Origin: Aquimarina megaterium XH134
GTDB lineage: Bacteria > Bacteroidota > Bacteroidia > Flavobacteriales > Flavobacteriaceae
Direction of reading: 5' to 3'
DNA length: 64,000 nucleotides
NCBI RefSeq assembly: GCF_000520975.1
Contig: NZ_JACB01000040.1
Coordinates: 1-64,000, forward strand
Shown here: piece after piece, positions 44,937 through 55,129 of the stretch
How positions within the stretch are numbered: the stretch's first letter is position 1
How the letters are laid out: each line of letters starts with the position of its first letter
The notes under the pieces: model-generated
Databases searched by the model: none
What the model was told of the DNA's origin: nothing
Seen by the model: only the letters and a program-made list of their open reading frames with translations
Made by a program: the position numbers and the translations under genes

Positions 44937-46010
44937 TTAGTTGCTTGCTTGGGCTGATAATTGCTCTCCAAAGGTAGGCTGTGTTTTTAACCATGCCTTA
45001 TAATCTTCTTCAGACTCTACTATAATCTTCATTTGCATATTATAATGTGATACCCCACATATTTTATTACACAATAAGTAGTATTCGAATGTATATTCTT
45101 CTAAAGCTTCATCTCCTGCAGCTACTAATTTTTTGCTTTTTTCTCTTCTAATCTTATTGATTGTAGCGACTTTCTCTACCATAAACTCGCTATTTCTCAT
45201 TTCTTCAGAAGTAACAGTCGGTGTATAAGCAAACTCTGTAATCATACCCGGTACAACATTCATCTGTGCTCTAAAAAATGGCATGTAAGCAGAATGTAAT
45301 ACATCCTGAGAGCGCATTTTAAAAATAACCTTTCTATTTACAGGCAAATGCAATTCATTAGTAATTTTGTCATCTTTTCCATAAGTATCAGAAACATCTA
45401 GACCTAAGGTATTAATTCCTTCTATATAACGAACATTAGCTTTACCTAATTCATTATCCTCTCCAGAGTATCGAGCACGCCAGTCGAATTGATATGCGTA
45501 TAACTCAACAATTAATGGATCTCCATCTTCTTCATCGATATTCATGATATCGGTCCATGTAAACAATCCATATATAATTAATCCTGCAAGTACAATTACC
45601 GGTATAATAGTCCAGATAAATTCTAATTTGTCATTATCGGCAAAGAATAATGCTTTATTTTCTTTTTTACCTCGATACTTGTATGAAAAGAAATGTAACA
45701 ATCCCTGTGTAAGGATCTGTACAATCATGATCAATACCATCGAGATCAACATTAATCTATCATAATCAACACCATGTTCAGAAGCTGATTCTGGAAGGAA
45801 ATAAGAGTCATATTGTACAAAACAATATATGGTAAGCAGGTAAAGAAATATTACAAATGCAAGCATAAGCTTACCTTGTAAATTATTGTCTTTGTCGTTT
45901 GCTACTTGAGAGTTATCTGTTTTAGCTTGAGACAATTTCAATATCTTTGACATTTGCCACAACGTGATTCCAAAAAGTGCTATAACTACTAAGGTTAAGA
46001 ATACAGTCAT
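44937..46010 (-). CDS. ctaC: Cytochrome c oxidase subunit II
   Basis: The 357-residue protein has an N-terminal signal-anchor, two membrane helices (about 52-70 and 83-105, and a further one at 135-155), and a periplasmic cupredoxin domain. The CuA site is seen at CNKICGVSHYNM near residue 310. It takes electrons from cytochrome c or directly from the alternative complex III and hands them to subunit I. The gene lies 43 bp upstream of ctaD. Confidence 0.96.
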   Translation of the reverse strand: MTVFLTLVVIALFGITLWQMSKILKLSQAKTDNSQVANDKDNNLQGKLMLAFVIFLYLLTIYCFVQYDSYFLPESASEHGVDYDRLMLISMVLIMIVQILTQGLLHFFSYKYRGKKENKALFFADNDKLEFIWTIIPVIVLAGLIIYGLFTWTDIMNIDEEDGDPLIVELYAYQFDWRARYSGEDNELGKANVRYIEGINTLGLDVSDTYGKDDKITNELHLPVNRKVIFKMRSQDVLHSAYMPFFRAQMNVVPGMITEFAYTPTVTSEEMRNSEFMVEKVATINKIRREKSKKLVAAGDEALEEYTFEYYLLCNKICGVSHYNMQMKIIVESEEDYKAWLKTQPTFGEQLSAQASN

Positions 46011-46043
46011 TTTTATCTATCTTCTTTTTTTACAATTCAAATT

Positions 46044-47375
46044 TTAATAATGGAAATGTTTACTTTCCTCTATATAAGGGTTTCCTTTAGGCAATAATGG
46101 AGCTTTAGTTAATGCTCTAAACACTACGAATAAAAATAGTCCTAAAAACAATGACACAGCACTTATTTCACTAATACCTATAAACCATGATTCGCCAACT
46201 GTTGCAGGCATTATCATGTTATAAACATCGATATAATGACCACAAAGAATAACAATACCTGCCATTACAACAAACCAGTTTACACGTTTAAAATCACTAT
46301 TCATTAACACCAATATTGGGAAAATAAAATTCATTACTAACATTCCAAAAAATGGAAGTTTATAATCCTCAATACGAGTAATAAAATAAGTTACCTCTTC
46401 TGGTATATTAGAATACCATATCAACATAAACTGAGAGAACCAAAGATATGTCCAGAAGATACTGATACCAAACATAAACTTAGCCAGGTCATGAATATGA
46501 CTATTATTTACAAATTCTAAATATCCTTTAGATTTTAAGTAAATACTTATTAAAGCGATCGTAGTAATACCAGAAACAAATAAACTTGCAAATACATACC
46601 ATCCAAATAAGGTACTGAACCAGTGTGGATCAAAACTCATAATCCAATCCCAAGATGCCATAGATTCTGTATAGATAAAAAATACTAAGAATCCTGCAGA
46701 TATCTTAAAGCTCTTTTTATACCACTTATTCCCTTCTGTATCTTCATCCTGCTTTCTTGAATATTTAACAGCGAAATGACGATATAGTAACCATCCTCCT
46801 AAAAAGATAACAGCTCTGATAATGAATCCCCAGCTATTTAACCAGCCAGATTTTCCTTGAAGTAATGCATCATGAGCTACAACTTCTGGATCCGCCCATA
46901 CAAACAAATGATTAACATGGAATCCTGATAATGCTAAAATTACAAAAAGGATAATTCCTCCTGGCACCAAATATGCTGTTATTGCTTCCATTACTCTAAA
47001 AAGTACTGGAGACCATCCTGCTTGTGATGCAAATTGTATTGCATAAAATGCTAATACTCCAAGTGCTATCATAAAAAAGAAGAATGCTGCTACATATAAT
47101 GAAGCCCAAGGCTTATTTTGTAATTGGTGTAATACATGTTCATAGTGTGCATCTCCTCCATGAGCATCTTCTTCTCCGTGTCCTTGATTACCATGACTGC
47201 TCTCTGCTACTTGTGATTCACCATGACCACCTCCATGAGCGTCGTGCGCTGCCATCATTTCTTTTACCTCTTCTACAGACCCAGGCCTTTGTCCAAATCC
47301 AATAATAAGACCTACAAGACCTACAACCATAAGGATGATAGAAAATAATCTTAATCTATTTGATAGCGTATACAT
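46044..47375 (-). CDS. actF: Alternative complex III subunit ActF
   Basis: A 443-residue multi-helix membrane protein of the NrfD/ActC-ActF class (ten predicted helices), related in fold to ActC. A His-rich stretch of about 40 residues (about 44-82) that contains many Gly/His/Glu pairs sits in the first loop; this is unusual and may bind metal. It occupies the actF place between actE and ctaC. With ActC it forms the quinol-oxidising membrane part of the complex. Confidence 0.92.
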   Translation of the reverse strand: MYTLSNRLRLFSIILMVVGLVGLIIGFGQRPGSVEEVKEMMAAHDAHGGGHGESQVAESSHGNQGHGEEDAHGGDAHYEHVLHQLQNKPWASLYVAAFFFFMIALGVLAFYAIQFASQAGWSPVLFRVMEAITAYLVPGGIILFVILALSGFHVNHLFVWADPEVVAHDALLQGKSGWLNSWGFIIRAVIFLGGWLLYRHFAVKYSRKQDEDTEGNKWYKKSFKISAGFLVFFIYTESMASWDWIMSFDPHWFSTLFGWYVFASLFVSGITTIALISIYLKSKGYLEFVNNSHIHDLAKFMFGISIFWTYLWFSQFMLIWYSNIPEEVTYFITRIEDYKLPFFGMLVMNFIFPILVLMNSDFKRVNWFVVMAGIVILCGHYIDVYNMIMPATVGESWFIGISEISAVSLFLGLFLFVVFRALTKAPLLPKGNPYIEESKHFHY

Positions 47376-47416
47376 ATCTTTATAATATCGTTATTCTTAA
47401 CTTTTTTACTAGTGCA

Positions 47417-48070
47417 CTAGTGTGCGTTACTATGATCTTCTGTTGATTCAGGATGTTCTTCTACTTTTGTTTCTACAACGGTAGGCGCAGCATCTGTATC
47501 TATTCGAGGGGTTTTCCCTTCAAGGTCAGCCTTTAATTTCTGTACGTATTGAACAATCTGCCAACGTTCATGCTCATTAGTTTGGGATGCATACGACCCC
47601 ATAGAGTTAATTCCATAATACATTACATGATAAATACTTCCTTCTGTAATTGCTCTACCTATATCATCGTAACTAGGAACTCCTAAAATCTTTTCTCTTT
47701 GTACCAAAGGTCCTTTTCCATCTCCTTTTCCTCCATGGCAAATTGCACAATAGATATCATACAACTCTTTTCCTGCATCTTCATTTTCTTTTGTATATCG
47801 GATTGGGTTCTTTAAAGTGTCCTTAGCAAGTAAGTAACCTTCTTGTGAATTTTCAAAATCATATGGCATCCATCCTCTTGGTATTGAGCCTTCGGCAGGT
47901 AACATGGCTTCCTGACCGCCAGGAAAAATACCGTAGTCACCATAAGTTTCATAACTTAACGGTTCATACATATTAGGCATAAATTGATAATTAGGTTTTG
48001 AATCTTTTTTACAAGAAACAACGCAAATCATCACTACTGCCGTTGCTAATATTTTTATAGTATTCTTCAT
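47417..48070 (-). CDS. actE: Alternative complex III cytochrome c subunit ActE
   Basis: The 217-residue protein is a lipoprotein (VVSC, cysteine 20) with one c-type haem site CAICH at 108-112 and a Met axial-ligand candidate in the GINSMGSYAS stretch. It is anchored to the periplasmic face of the membrane and transfers electrons out of the complex. It lies between actD and actF in the conserved order. The C-terminus is acidic and His-containing. Confidence 0.94.
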   Translation of the reverse strand: MKNTIKILATAVVMICVVSCKKDSKPNYQFMPNMYEPLSYETYGDYGIFPGGQEAMLPAEGSIPRGWMPYDFENSQEGYLLAKDTLKNPIRYTKENEDAGKELYDIYCAICHGGKGDGKGPLVQREKILGVPSYDDIGRAITEGSIYHVMYYGINSMGSYASQTNEHERWQIVQYVQKLKADLEGKTPRIDTDAAPTVVETKVEEHPESTEDHSNAH

Positions 48071-48075
48071 TATTA

Positions 48076-48615
48076 CTAATGGTTATCTTCTTCCTTATCT
48101 ATTACTTTAATTTCTACTGCTCCGGTATCACCCAAAAAGCTAGCAAGTTGATCAACATCGTGATTCCCTGCATCTACTTCCATTAAGAAATGATCATCTG
48201 TAGTTCTTACGTCAGGATTTTCGGCTTTTTTAAATGGCCATAATTTACTTCTCATGTAAAAAGTAATTACCATTAAATGGGCTGCAAAGAACACGGTAAG
48301 CTCAAACATAATCGGAACAAAGGATGGCATGTTTTCGATATAGCTAAAACTAGGTTTACCCCCTATGTCTTGAGGCCAATCTTCGATCATGATATAATTC
48401 ATCATCAAGATTGCTACCGTAAGTCCAACACAACCATACATAAAGGATGTAATTGCTAATCGGGTATGAGGTAATCCCATTGCTTTATCTAGTCCATGAA
48501 CTGGAAAAGGCGTGTATACCTCTTCGATATGATAGTGCTCTGCACGAACTTTCTTGACAGCATCCATCAGGATATCGTCGTCTATATATAATGCATGTAT
48601 AACTTTTGATGCCAT
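48076..48615 (-). CDS. actD: Alternative complex III subunit ActD (DUF3341)
   Basis: The 179-residue membrane protein has a soluble N-terminal part (FPVHGLDKAMGLPHTRLA) and two membrane helices at about 55-80 and 100-122. The frame runs to 48660 but the ATG at 48615 (MASKVIHALYI) is 5 bp after the actC stop and gives the family-like start. It is an accessory subunit with no cofactor. It lies 6 bp before actE. Confidence 0.93.
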   Translation of the reverse strand: MASKVIHALYIDDDILMDAVKKVRAEHYHIEEVYTPFPVHGLDKAMGLPHTRLAITSFMYGCVGLTVAILMMNYIMIEDWPQDIGGKPSFSYIENMPSFVPIMFELTVFFAAHLMVITFYMRSKLWPFKKAENPDVRTTDDHFLMEVDAGNHDVDQLASFLGDTGAVEIKVIDKEEDNH

Positions 48616-48619
48616 ACTT

Positions 48620-50353
48620 CTAGTTATTTTTAAGTTTTTCTGCCTGACCAGCCCAATCATCGCGTTGTGCTCTACCAGGGAATGATCCAGTGATATTATC
48701 TAATAAATCGTACTCAGTTTCGGTCATTTTACTTACTTGATCAAAAGTAAATATTCCGATCTCATTAAGTTTCTTTTCCATTACTGGTCCGATACCGTTA
48801 ACTTTTTTAAGATCATCTGCAGTTTGTGTTGACGGATCAAATGTCCCAAGGTTCCCCAATAGGTTATTGATATCTTCTTCACTTGCTTCTACTTTGGTTT
48901 CAGTCTTTTTCTTTGCGGATTTTTCTTTTACCACTTCTGCTTTACCTTTAGGTAACTCATCTCTGTGATCTTTTCCGGCTTCTCTTAGTTTCTTATATTT
49001 TTCTCCAGAAGATTTCAGAATTGATTTTACTTCTGCCTGTGCTATTACAGGGAACGTACGAGAGTATAATAAGAATAAGACAAAGAAGAATCCAATTGTT
49101 CCTATAAATATTCCTATATCTACAAAGGTAGGAGAGAACATTGTCCATGATGATGGTAAATAATCTCTATGAAGTGATGTTACAATGATCACAAAACGTT
49201 CAAACCACATTCCTATGTTTACTACAATAGAGATAAAGAAAGAGAACATTATACTTCTTCTTAATTTTGGGAACCACATAAACTGAGGTGAGAACACGTT
49301 ACATGTCATCATCGCCCAATATGCCCACCAATACGGTCCTGTTGCTCTGTTAAGGAACGCATATTGTTCGTATTCAACTCCAGAATACCAAGCTACAAAT
49401 AGCTCTGTTATATAGGCGACACCAACAATAGAACCAGTAATCATGATGACAATATTCATCAATTCTATATGTAAAATAGTGATATAGTTTTCTAGGTTTG
49501 ATACTTTTCTCATTATAATAAGAAGCGTATTCACCATAGCGAATCCAGAAAAAACCGCTCCAGCCACAAAATATGGTGGAAATATTGTGGTATGCCATCC
49601 TGGGATTACTGAAGTAGCAAAATCAAATGATACAATAGTATGTACAGAAAGTACTAATGGTGTAGCTAAACCTGCAAGTACTAAAGATACTTCTTCAAAA
49701 CGTTGCCAGTCTTTTGCTCTTCCACTCCATCCAAAAGATAGAAGGCCATATATTTTTTTTGTAAATGGAGTTATCGCTCGGTCTCTAATCATTGCGAAAT
49801 CCGGTAGCAATCCAGTCCACCAGAATACCAGTGATACAGAAAGGTACGTAGAGATTGCAAATACATCCCATAGTAATGGCGAGTTAAAGTTTACCCATAG
49901 TGATCCAAACTGGTTTGGTATTGGTAATACCCAATATGCCAACCAAGGACGTCCCATGTGAATAATCGGGAATAATCCTGCTTGAATAACGGCAAAAATC
50001 GTCATCGCTTCTGCAGAACGGTTAATTGCCATTCTCCACTTCTGACGAAATAACAGTAGTACTGCAGAAATCAAGGTTCCGGCGTGACCAATACCTACCC
50101 ACCAAACAAAGTTGGTGATATCCCAGGCCCATCCTACTGTTTTGTTTAATCCCCAGGTTCCTATTCCTGTAGATATTGTGTAAATAATACACCCTATCCC
50201 CCAAAGGAAAGCAATAAGTGAAATAGAAAAGACAATCCACCAAGATTTATTTGCTTTTCCTTCTACCGCTGCCACAACATCCAATGTTACATCATGGTAT
50301 GTTTTATCACCGGTTACTAAAGGTTTTCTTATAGGTGCTTCGTAATGAGACAT
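48620..50353 (-). CDS. actC: Alternative complex III subunit ActC (NrfD-type) with C-terminal helix-hairpin-helix extension
   Basis: The 577-residue protein has an NrfD-like membrane core of about ten helices (about 40-450), the quinol-binding subunit. It differs from the plain subunit by a C-terminal extension: a Lys/Glu-rich linker (about 465-500) and a helix-hairpin-helix-like domain (about 515-575) with DLKKVNGIGPVMEKKLNEIG and GRAQRDDWAGQAEKL. Such domains usually bind DNA or act as a protein-assembly module; here they hang on the cytoplasmic side of a respiratory complex. It overlaps nothing and is in the expected actB-actC-actD order. Confidence 0.93.
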   Translation of the reverse strand: MSHYEAPIRKPLVTGDKTYHDVTLDVVAAVEGKANKSWWIVFSISLIAFLWGIGCIIYTISTGIGTWGLNKTVGWAWDITNFVWWVGIGHAGTLISAVLLLFRQKWRMAINRSAEAMTIFAVIQAGLFPIIHMGRPWLAYWVLPIPNQFGSLWVNFNSPLLWDVFAISTYLSVSLVFWWTGLLPDFAMIRDRAITPFTKKIYGLLSFGWSGRAKDWQRFEEVSLVLAGLATPLVLSVHTIVSFDFATSVIPGWHTTIFPPYFVAGAVFSGFAMVNTLLIIMRKVSNLENYITILHIELMNIVIMITGSIVGVAYITELFVAWYSGVEYEQYAFLNRATGPYWWAYWAMMTCNVFSPQFMWFPKLRRSIMFSFFISIVVNIGMWFERFVIIVTSLHRDYLPSSWTMFSPTFVDIGIFIGTIGFFFVLFLLYSRTFPVIAQAEVKSILKSSGEKYKKLREAGKDHRDELPKGKAEVVKEKSAKKKTETKVEASEEDINNLLGNLGTFDPSTQTADDLKKVNGIGPVMEKKLNEIGIFTFDQVSKMTETEYDLLDNITGSFPGRAQRDDWAGQAEKLKNN

Positions 50354-50390
50354 AATCCTTTATAATTGAATTGATTCTTTAATTAGTTAA

Positions 50391-53300
50391 TTAAGCTTCT
50401 GTAGTGTTTCTTACTTTTGTTTGATACACAACATTAGGTTTTGTTCCAACATGTTCTAATAAATGATAAGCTCTGTCATCTTTTACTAATTCTGAAATTA
50501 CGCTTCCCTCTTCATTAACATCTCCAAAACGCATTGCTCCCGATGAACAAGCAGCAGAGCAAGCACATGCATCATTAAATTCGCCTGCAGCTACTAATCT
50601 TCCTTCTCGTTTAGCTTTCAGTATAATAGCTTGTGTCGATTGGATACAGAAAGAACATTTTTCCATAACCCCTCTAGAACGCACAGTAACATCAGGATTA
50701 AGTACCATTCTACCTAAATCATTATTCATATAGTAATCAAACTCGTCATTATTGTTATATAAGAACCAGTTGAATCTACGTACTTTGTATGGACAGTTAT
50801 TGGCACAGTATCGTGTCCCTACACAACGATTATATGCCATATGGTTTTGTCCTTGTCTACCATGTGATGTAGCAGCAACAGGACATACAGTCTCACATGG
50901 AGCGTGGTTACAGTGCTGGCACATTACTGGTTGGAACACTACCTGAGGATTATCTGATGGATTTTCCATCTCACCAAACTCAGATAAAGAGCTTCCTAAA
51001 CCGGCAATATTATCTTTCTTGTCATTATCACCTTCAAAACTATCTTGTGAAGAATAATATCTATCAATACGTAACCAATGCATATCTCTAGATCTACGCA
51101 CTTCTGATTTACCAACTACAGGTACATTATTCTCTGCGTGACAAGCAATAACACAGGCACCACATCCTGTACAAGCATTTAAATCTATAGAAAGGTTAAA
51201 ATGATGTCCTACAGAACGATCAAATTCATCCCAAAGATCAACTTCTGGAGAAGTAACCTCATATTCTATATGATTTTTACTCACTTCAGGAATTGCATTC
51301 CATTCGTGCTTATCTTTTGTATTGAATATTTCGAGAGTCGTTTCTTTTACAATATCGCCACGACCCATTAATGTATTATGTAATTGTACACAAGCAAACT
51401 CATGCACTCCTTCTGCAGCCGTAATTGAAACGTTTTGTACGGTATTAAGGTTTTGATATAAAGAGTAGGCATTTACTCCTACTATCATATCTTCTTTAAT
51501 CCCTTTTGACTTACCATATCCTAAAGCCAATCCAACAGAACCTTTGGCTTGCCCAGGTTGAATAATTACCGGAACTTTTATAGACTCGCTTCCTTGAACT
51601 GAAATATTTGCATAACTCCCATTTAAGGCTCCATTTGCAACATTTTCGTTGGTTAATCCTAGCTCGGCAGCATCTGCTCTAGAAACTGTTAAGTAGTTAT
51701 CCCAAGATGCTCTGGTAATAGGGTCAGGCATTTCTTGTAGCCAAGGGTTATTAGCCTGTTGGCCATCTCCTAATGCTATTTTTGTATATAATGTAAGTTC
51801 TATTCCATTTGATTTCGCAACAGAAAGTCTTCTCGATGCGGCACCAACATCTGGTCCTGCCGAAGTTGGTACTGGAGCAGCTTCTATATCAGCTACATCT
51901 CCTTCTGGTGCTTCAAGTGCATCTACCAATTCTTGTTTTGGAAGTATTGGTTTTACCAATACTCCATCATGAAGAGCTTGATTCCAGGAAGTACCTCCAA
52001 GAATACCCGTCCATGCGCTTTTTATATAATCATGGTAGGTAGATGAATTACCTGTCCATTTTAATAATGTTTCTTGAAATTGTCTTGTATCAAACAAAGG
52101 TCTGATCGTAGGCTGCATTAAACTATAGCTTCCTCTTTTTAGTTCGATATCTCCCCAAGATTCTAAATAGTGAGGCGTTGTTGCTACATAATTACATAAT
52201 TCTGCCGTAGCATCATTATGCATACTAAATGCTACAGATATATCTACTTTTTCAAGGCCGCTTTTAAACTCATTTGCATTTGGTAATGAATATACTGGAT
52301 TAACGCCAGCAATTAACAGACCTCCTACACGTCCTGCATTCATATCTTTCACCAATTGAGCAACTGCCTTAGCATCTCCTTGACGTATTGTACGTGGAGT
52401 ATTTTTATTAAAGGCTTTACTTTGGATTGCTTTATTGATTTCTAAAACTACCAATTGTGCATCAACATCCTGAATTCCTGTAACGACTAAAGCATTACTT
52501 CCTGCTTTTTGGATCTCTTTTGCAGCTTTAACCACTTCTGCATCTAGCTTAGAATCTAAAGCCCCTTTAGAACCAGATCCTGTTACATATTTATACAGAG
52601 CAGCAAGTACTTGTTTCTGTTGTGATGGAGTAGCTTGTATCCTTTTATCTGCATTAGCTCCTGTTAAAGACATGTTTGCTTCAAACTGAATATGCTTAGA
52701 CATTTTTCCGTTTTTAGGAATACGTCCTTTTGCATATGCACCATCATATCCTCCTCCTTGCCAATCTCCTAAAAAGTCTGCTGCAATACTTACTACCGTA
52801 TTCGCTTTAGAAAAATCATAATCTGCAAGTGCTCTTTCACCATACATCATTTGATATGCATCTAGAGCTTCACTATTAGAAATAGCATCATATACTACGT
52901 GTTTAACGTTTTGATATTTTGCTTTAAATTCTGAAATTAACTTTGATGTAGACGGGCTAGCAAATGTTTGGGTTAACAAAACAATTTGTTTACCTCCAAG
53001 GCTATTTAACTTTGCACTTACTTCTTTATCTAAGACATCCCAATCAACATTTTCATTACCTTTTCTAGGTCCCTGAAGACGAGAACTATCATACAATGAT
53101 AATACTGAAGCATGTACTCTCGCATTAGCATCGCAATTAGATTTAGCCAGATTGTTATTTTCTACTTTTATAGGTCGACCTTCTCTGGTTTTAATTAAAA
53201 CACTTGCAAAATCATACCCATCTGCAATTGTAGTTGCATAATAGTTAGCAACACCAGGTACTATTCTATCTGGTTGAACTACATATGGTATTGATTTTTT

Positions 53301-53525
53301 AACAGGGCCTTCACATGCTGCCAATGAAGCAGCTGCTGTACTAAAACCTACATATTTAAGAAAATCACGACGAGTGGTCGACGAATTCTCTAACGATGAC
53401 TTATCACCTAAAAACTCATCCGTAGGAATTTCCTTAACGAATTCGTTTTGTTGTAGCGTCTCAACAATAGAGCTGTTTTCGTTTAGCTCTTCAACACTTT
53501 TCCAGTATTTCTTGTTTGATGACAT
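50391..53525 (-). CDS. actB: Alternative complex III Fe-S subunit ActB
   Basis: The 1,044-residue protein fuses a molybdopterin-oxidoreductase-like domain (about 50-720, with no need for Mo in this family) and an iron-sulfur domain (about 750-1000) with four cluster motifs: CTGCGACVIACHAEN, CQHCNHAPCETVCP, CVGTRYCANNCPYK and CSFCIQ. A Tat-like signal (RRDFLKYVGFSTAAASLAAC) lies at about 52-72; the following cysteine may be lipidated. It carries electrons from ActC to the haems. The spacing to actC is 37 bp. Confidence 0.96.
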   Translation of the reverse strand: MSSNKKYWKSVEELNENSSIVETLQQNEFVKEIPTDEFLGDKSSLENSSTTRRDFLKYVGFSTAAASLAACEGPVKKSIPYVVQPDRIVPGVANYYATTIADGYDFASVLIKTREGRPIKVENNNLAKSNCDANARVHASVLSLYDSSRLQGPRKGNENVDWDVLDKEVSAKLNSLGGKQIVLLTQTFASPSTSKLISEFKAKYQNVKHVVYDAISNSEALDAYQMMYGERALADYDFSKANTVVSIAADFLGDWQGGGYDGAYAKGRIPKNGKMSKHIQFEANMSLTGANADKRIQATPSQQKQVLAALYKYVTGSGSKGALDSKLDAEVVKAAKEIQKAGSNALVVTGIQDVDAQLVVLEINKAIQSKAFNKNTPRTIRQGDAKAVAQLVKDMNAGRVGGLLIAGVNPVYSLPNANEFKSGLEKVDISVAFSMHNDATAELCNYVATTPHYLESWGDIELKRGSYSLMQPTIRPLFDTRQFQETLLKWTGNSSTYHDYIKSAWTGILGGTSWNQALHDGVLVKPILPKQELVDALEAPEGDVADIEAAPVPTSAGPDVGAASRRLSVAKSNGIELTLYTKIALGDGQQANNPWLQEMPDPITRASWDNYLTVSRADAAELGLTNENVANGALNGSYANISVQGSESIKVPVIIQPGQAKGSVGLALGYGKSKGIKEDMIVGVNAYSLYQNLNTVQNVSITAAEGVHEFACVQLHNTLMGRGDIVKETTLEIFNTKDKHEWNAIPEVSKNHIEYEVTSPEVDLWDEFDRSVGHHFNLSIDLNACTGCGACVIACHAENNVPVVGKSEVRRSRDMHWLRIDRYYSSQDSFEGDNDKKDNIAGLGSSLSEFGEMENPSDNPQVVFQPVMCQHCNHAPCETVCPVAATSHGRQGQNHMAYNRCVGTRYCANNCPYKVRRFNWFLYNNNDEFDYYMNNDLGRMVLNPDVTVRSRGVMEKCSFCIQSTQAIILKAKREGRLVAAGEFNDACACSAACSSGAMRFGDVNEEGSVISELVKDDRAYHLLEHVGTKPNVVYQTKVRNTTEA

Positions 53526-53584
53526 ATATAATTGATATTAGCTTCTTACTATTCTTCCGTTTACGAAAAACAATTGTTTTATTA

Positions 53585-54907
53585 TTAATAATGACATTTA
53601 CCACATTCCAGACCACCCATTTGAGCAGCTGTCAATTGGTCTACACCATATTTTTTAGAAAGTTCTTTATGAATTTTCTCATAATACTTGTTATCAGCAA
53701 TTTTCACATTGGTCTCTCTATGACAATTAACACACCACCCCATAGTAAGCGGAGCATACTGATACATAATTTCCATTTCCTCTACCGGACCATGACATGT
53801 CTGACACTCTATTCCTGCAACACTTACGTGCTGAGAGTGATTAAAGTATGCAAAATCAGGAAGGTTATGAATACGAACCCATTTTACAGGCTGAGTATCA
53901 CCAGTATATGCTTGTGTATTAGTATCCCAACCTACCGCTTTGTATAACTTTTGAATCTCACCATCATAGAATTCTTTAGAGTATTCTTCTGTTGCAGTAG
54001 CATCAGCTACCTCACTAATAGACTTATGACAGTTCATACAAACATTAAGAGAAGGAATTCCCGATGTTTTACTAACTCTTGCAGAAGAGTGACAATATTT
54101 ACATTCTATCTTATTATCACCAGCATGAATTTTATGAGAATAGTGTATTGGTTGAACAGGCTGATATCCTTGATCAACTCCTATCTGCATAAAGTATCCA
54201 TATACAAAGTAACCGCTCGCAAGTAATAAGAAAATGGCAGTAACCATAACCAAGAATTGGTTTTGAATAAATGCTTTCCAGATTGGGGTTCTTTCTTCTG
54301 CTTGTGGCAACTCTACATTATTAGCTTCTGCAAAGCTTCTTAGTGTCTTATTAACAAGGAATAAAACCACAACCAGCATCAAAAATACTAGTGCTAATAT
54401 TGCTAAAATCACATTAGAAGAAACCCCTGAGTTTCCACCACCTCCAGAAGCAGTATCGCTTCCTGGAACAGGTGCAGGCGGATCTGCTTTAGGCTCCATT
54501 ACATAGGCCAAAATATTATCAATATCACCATCTGTTAACTGCGGAAAAGCATTCATTGCAGTTTTGTTATACTCTTCGAAAACAGCAACAGCTTGCGCAT
54601 CACCAGAAGCGACCATAGCTGCACTATTCTTTATCCATGAATATAACCATGCTCTGTCATACTTATCAGCAACTCCAAAAAGAGCAGGACCAACTGCTTT
54701 TTTATACCGCTTATGACAAGCTGCACAAAGTGATTTAAACAACTCTTCTCCCTTAGCGACATCTCCTCCAGACGAAGCTTCAGTTACAGCAGCGTTATCA
54801 ACAGCCGCTTCATCCTGCCCAAAGACAGGGTTAAAAAAAGTAAATAAAAAAACAGTTCCTAGGATTAGGATTTTAGAGGCTGAATTTCGGTGTTTCACCT
54901 GTTTCAT
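53585..54907 (-). CDS. actA: Alternative complex III haem subunit ActA with extra N-terminal cytochrome c
   Basis: The 440-residue protein has a signal peptide (about 1-30), one class I-type haem motif CAACH at about 61-65 and a membrane helix at about 166-186. A second membrane helix (215-235) comes before the multihaem part, which has five CXXCH motifs: CKYCH, CMNCH, CQTCH, CVNCH and CGKCH. ActA subunits usually hold five haems; here the extra domain makes a total of six sites and may dock to the oxidase. It is the first gene of the act operon. Confidence 0.93.
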   Translation of the reverse strand: MKQVKHRNSASKILILGTVFLFTFFNPVFGQDEAAVDNAAVTEASSGGDVAKGEELFKSLCAACHKRYKKAVGPALFGVADKYDRAWLYSWIKNSAAMVASGDAQAVAVFEEYNKTAMNAFPQLTDGDIDNILAYVMEPKADPPAPVPGSDTASGGGGNSGVSSNVILAILALVFLMLVVVLFLVNKTLRSFAEANNVELPQAEERTPIWKAFIQNQFLVMVTAIFLLLASGYFVYGYFMQIGVDQGYQPVQPIHYSHKIHAGDNKIECKYCHSSARVSKTSGIPSLNVCMNCHKSISEVADATATEEYSKEFYDGEIQKLYKAVGWDTNTQAYTGDTQPVKWVRIHNLPDFAYFNHSQHVSVAGIECQTCHGPVEEMEIMYQYAPLTMGWCVNCHRETNVKIADNKYYEKIHKELSKKYGVDQLTAAQMGGLECGKCHY

Positions 54908-54998
54908 ATTATCAAGTAGAATTATCGTCTTAATTTTGGTATGGTTTTTTCATTAATATCTTAAAAAAGATATAAAACCGGCACTTTTAATTCGACGA

Positions 54999-55006
54999 CA
55001 AAAGTA
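54999..55006 (-). promoter_or_regulatory. Possible -7 element of the act operon
   Basis: TACTTTTG on the minus strand fits TAnnTTTG and is 92 bp upstream of the actA start. No TTTG at the usual -33 distance is found, so support is partial. Confidence 0.35.
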
Positions 55007-55104
55007 CTATAATTAGTCGATTTTAGAAATGTTAGAGAACCGTTAACTCTTAATTTATAACAATTCTAAATAATATTTTTTAATGATTTTGAGTTATTAA
55101 ACTT

Positions 55105-55112
55105 TACCTTTG
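55105..55112 (+). promoter_or_regulatory. Probable -7 element of the SPOR gene
   Basis: TACCTTTG followed by CA, 18 bp upstream of the start codon, matches TAnnTTTG. A TTTG at 55088-55091 is too close for a normal -33 element. Confidence 0.5.
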
Positions 55113-55129
55113 CATCAAATCAATTTGTA

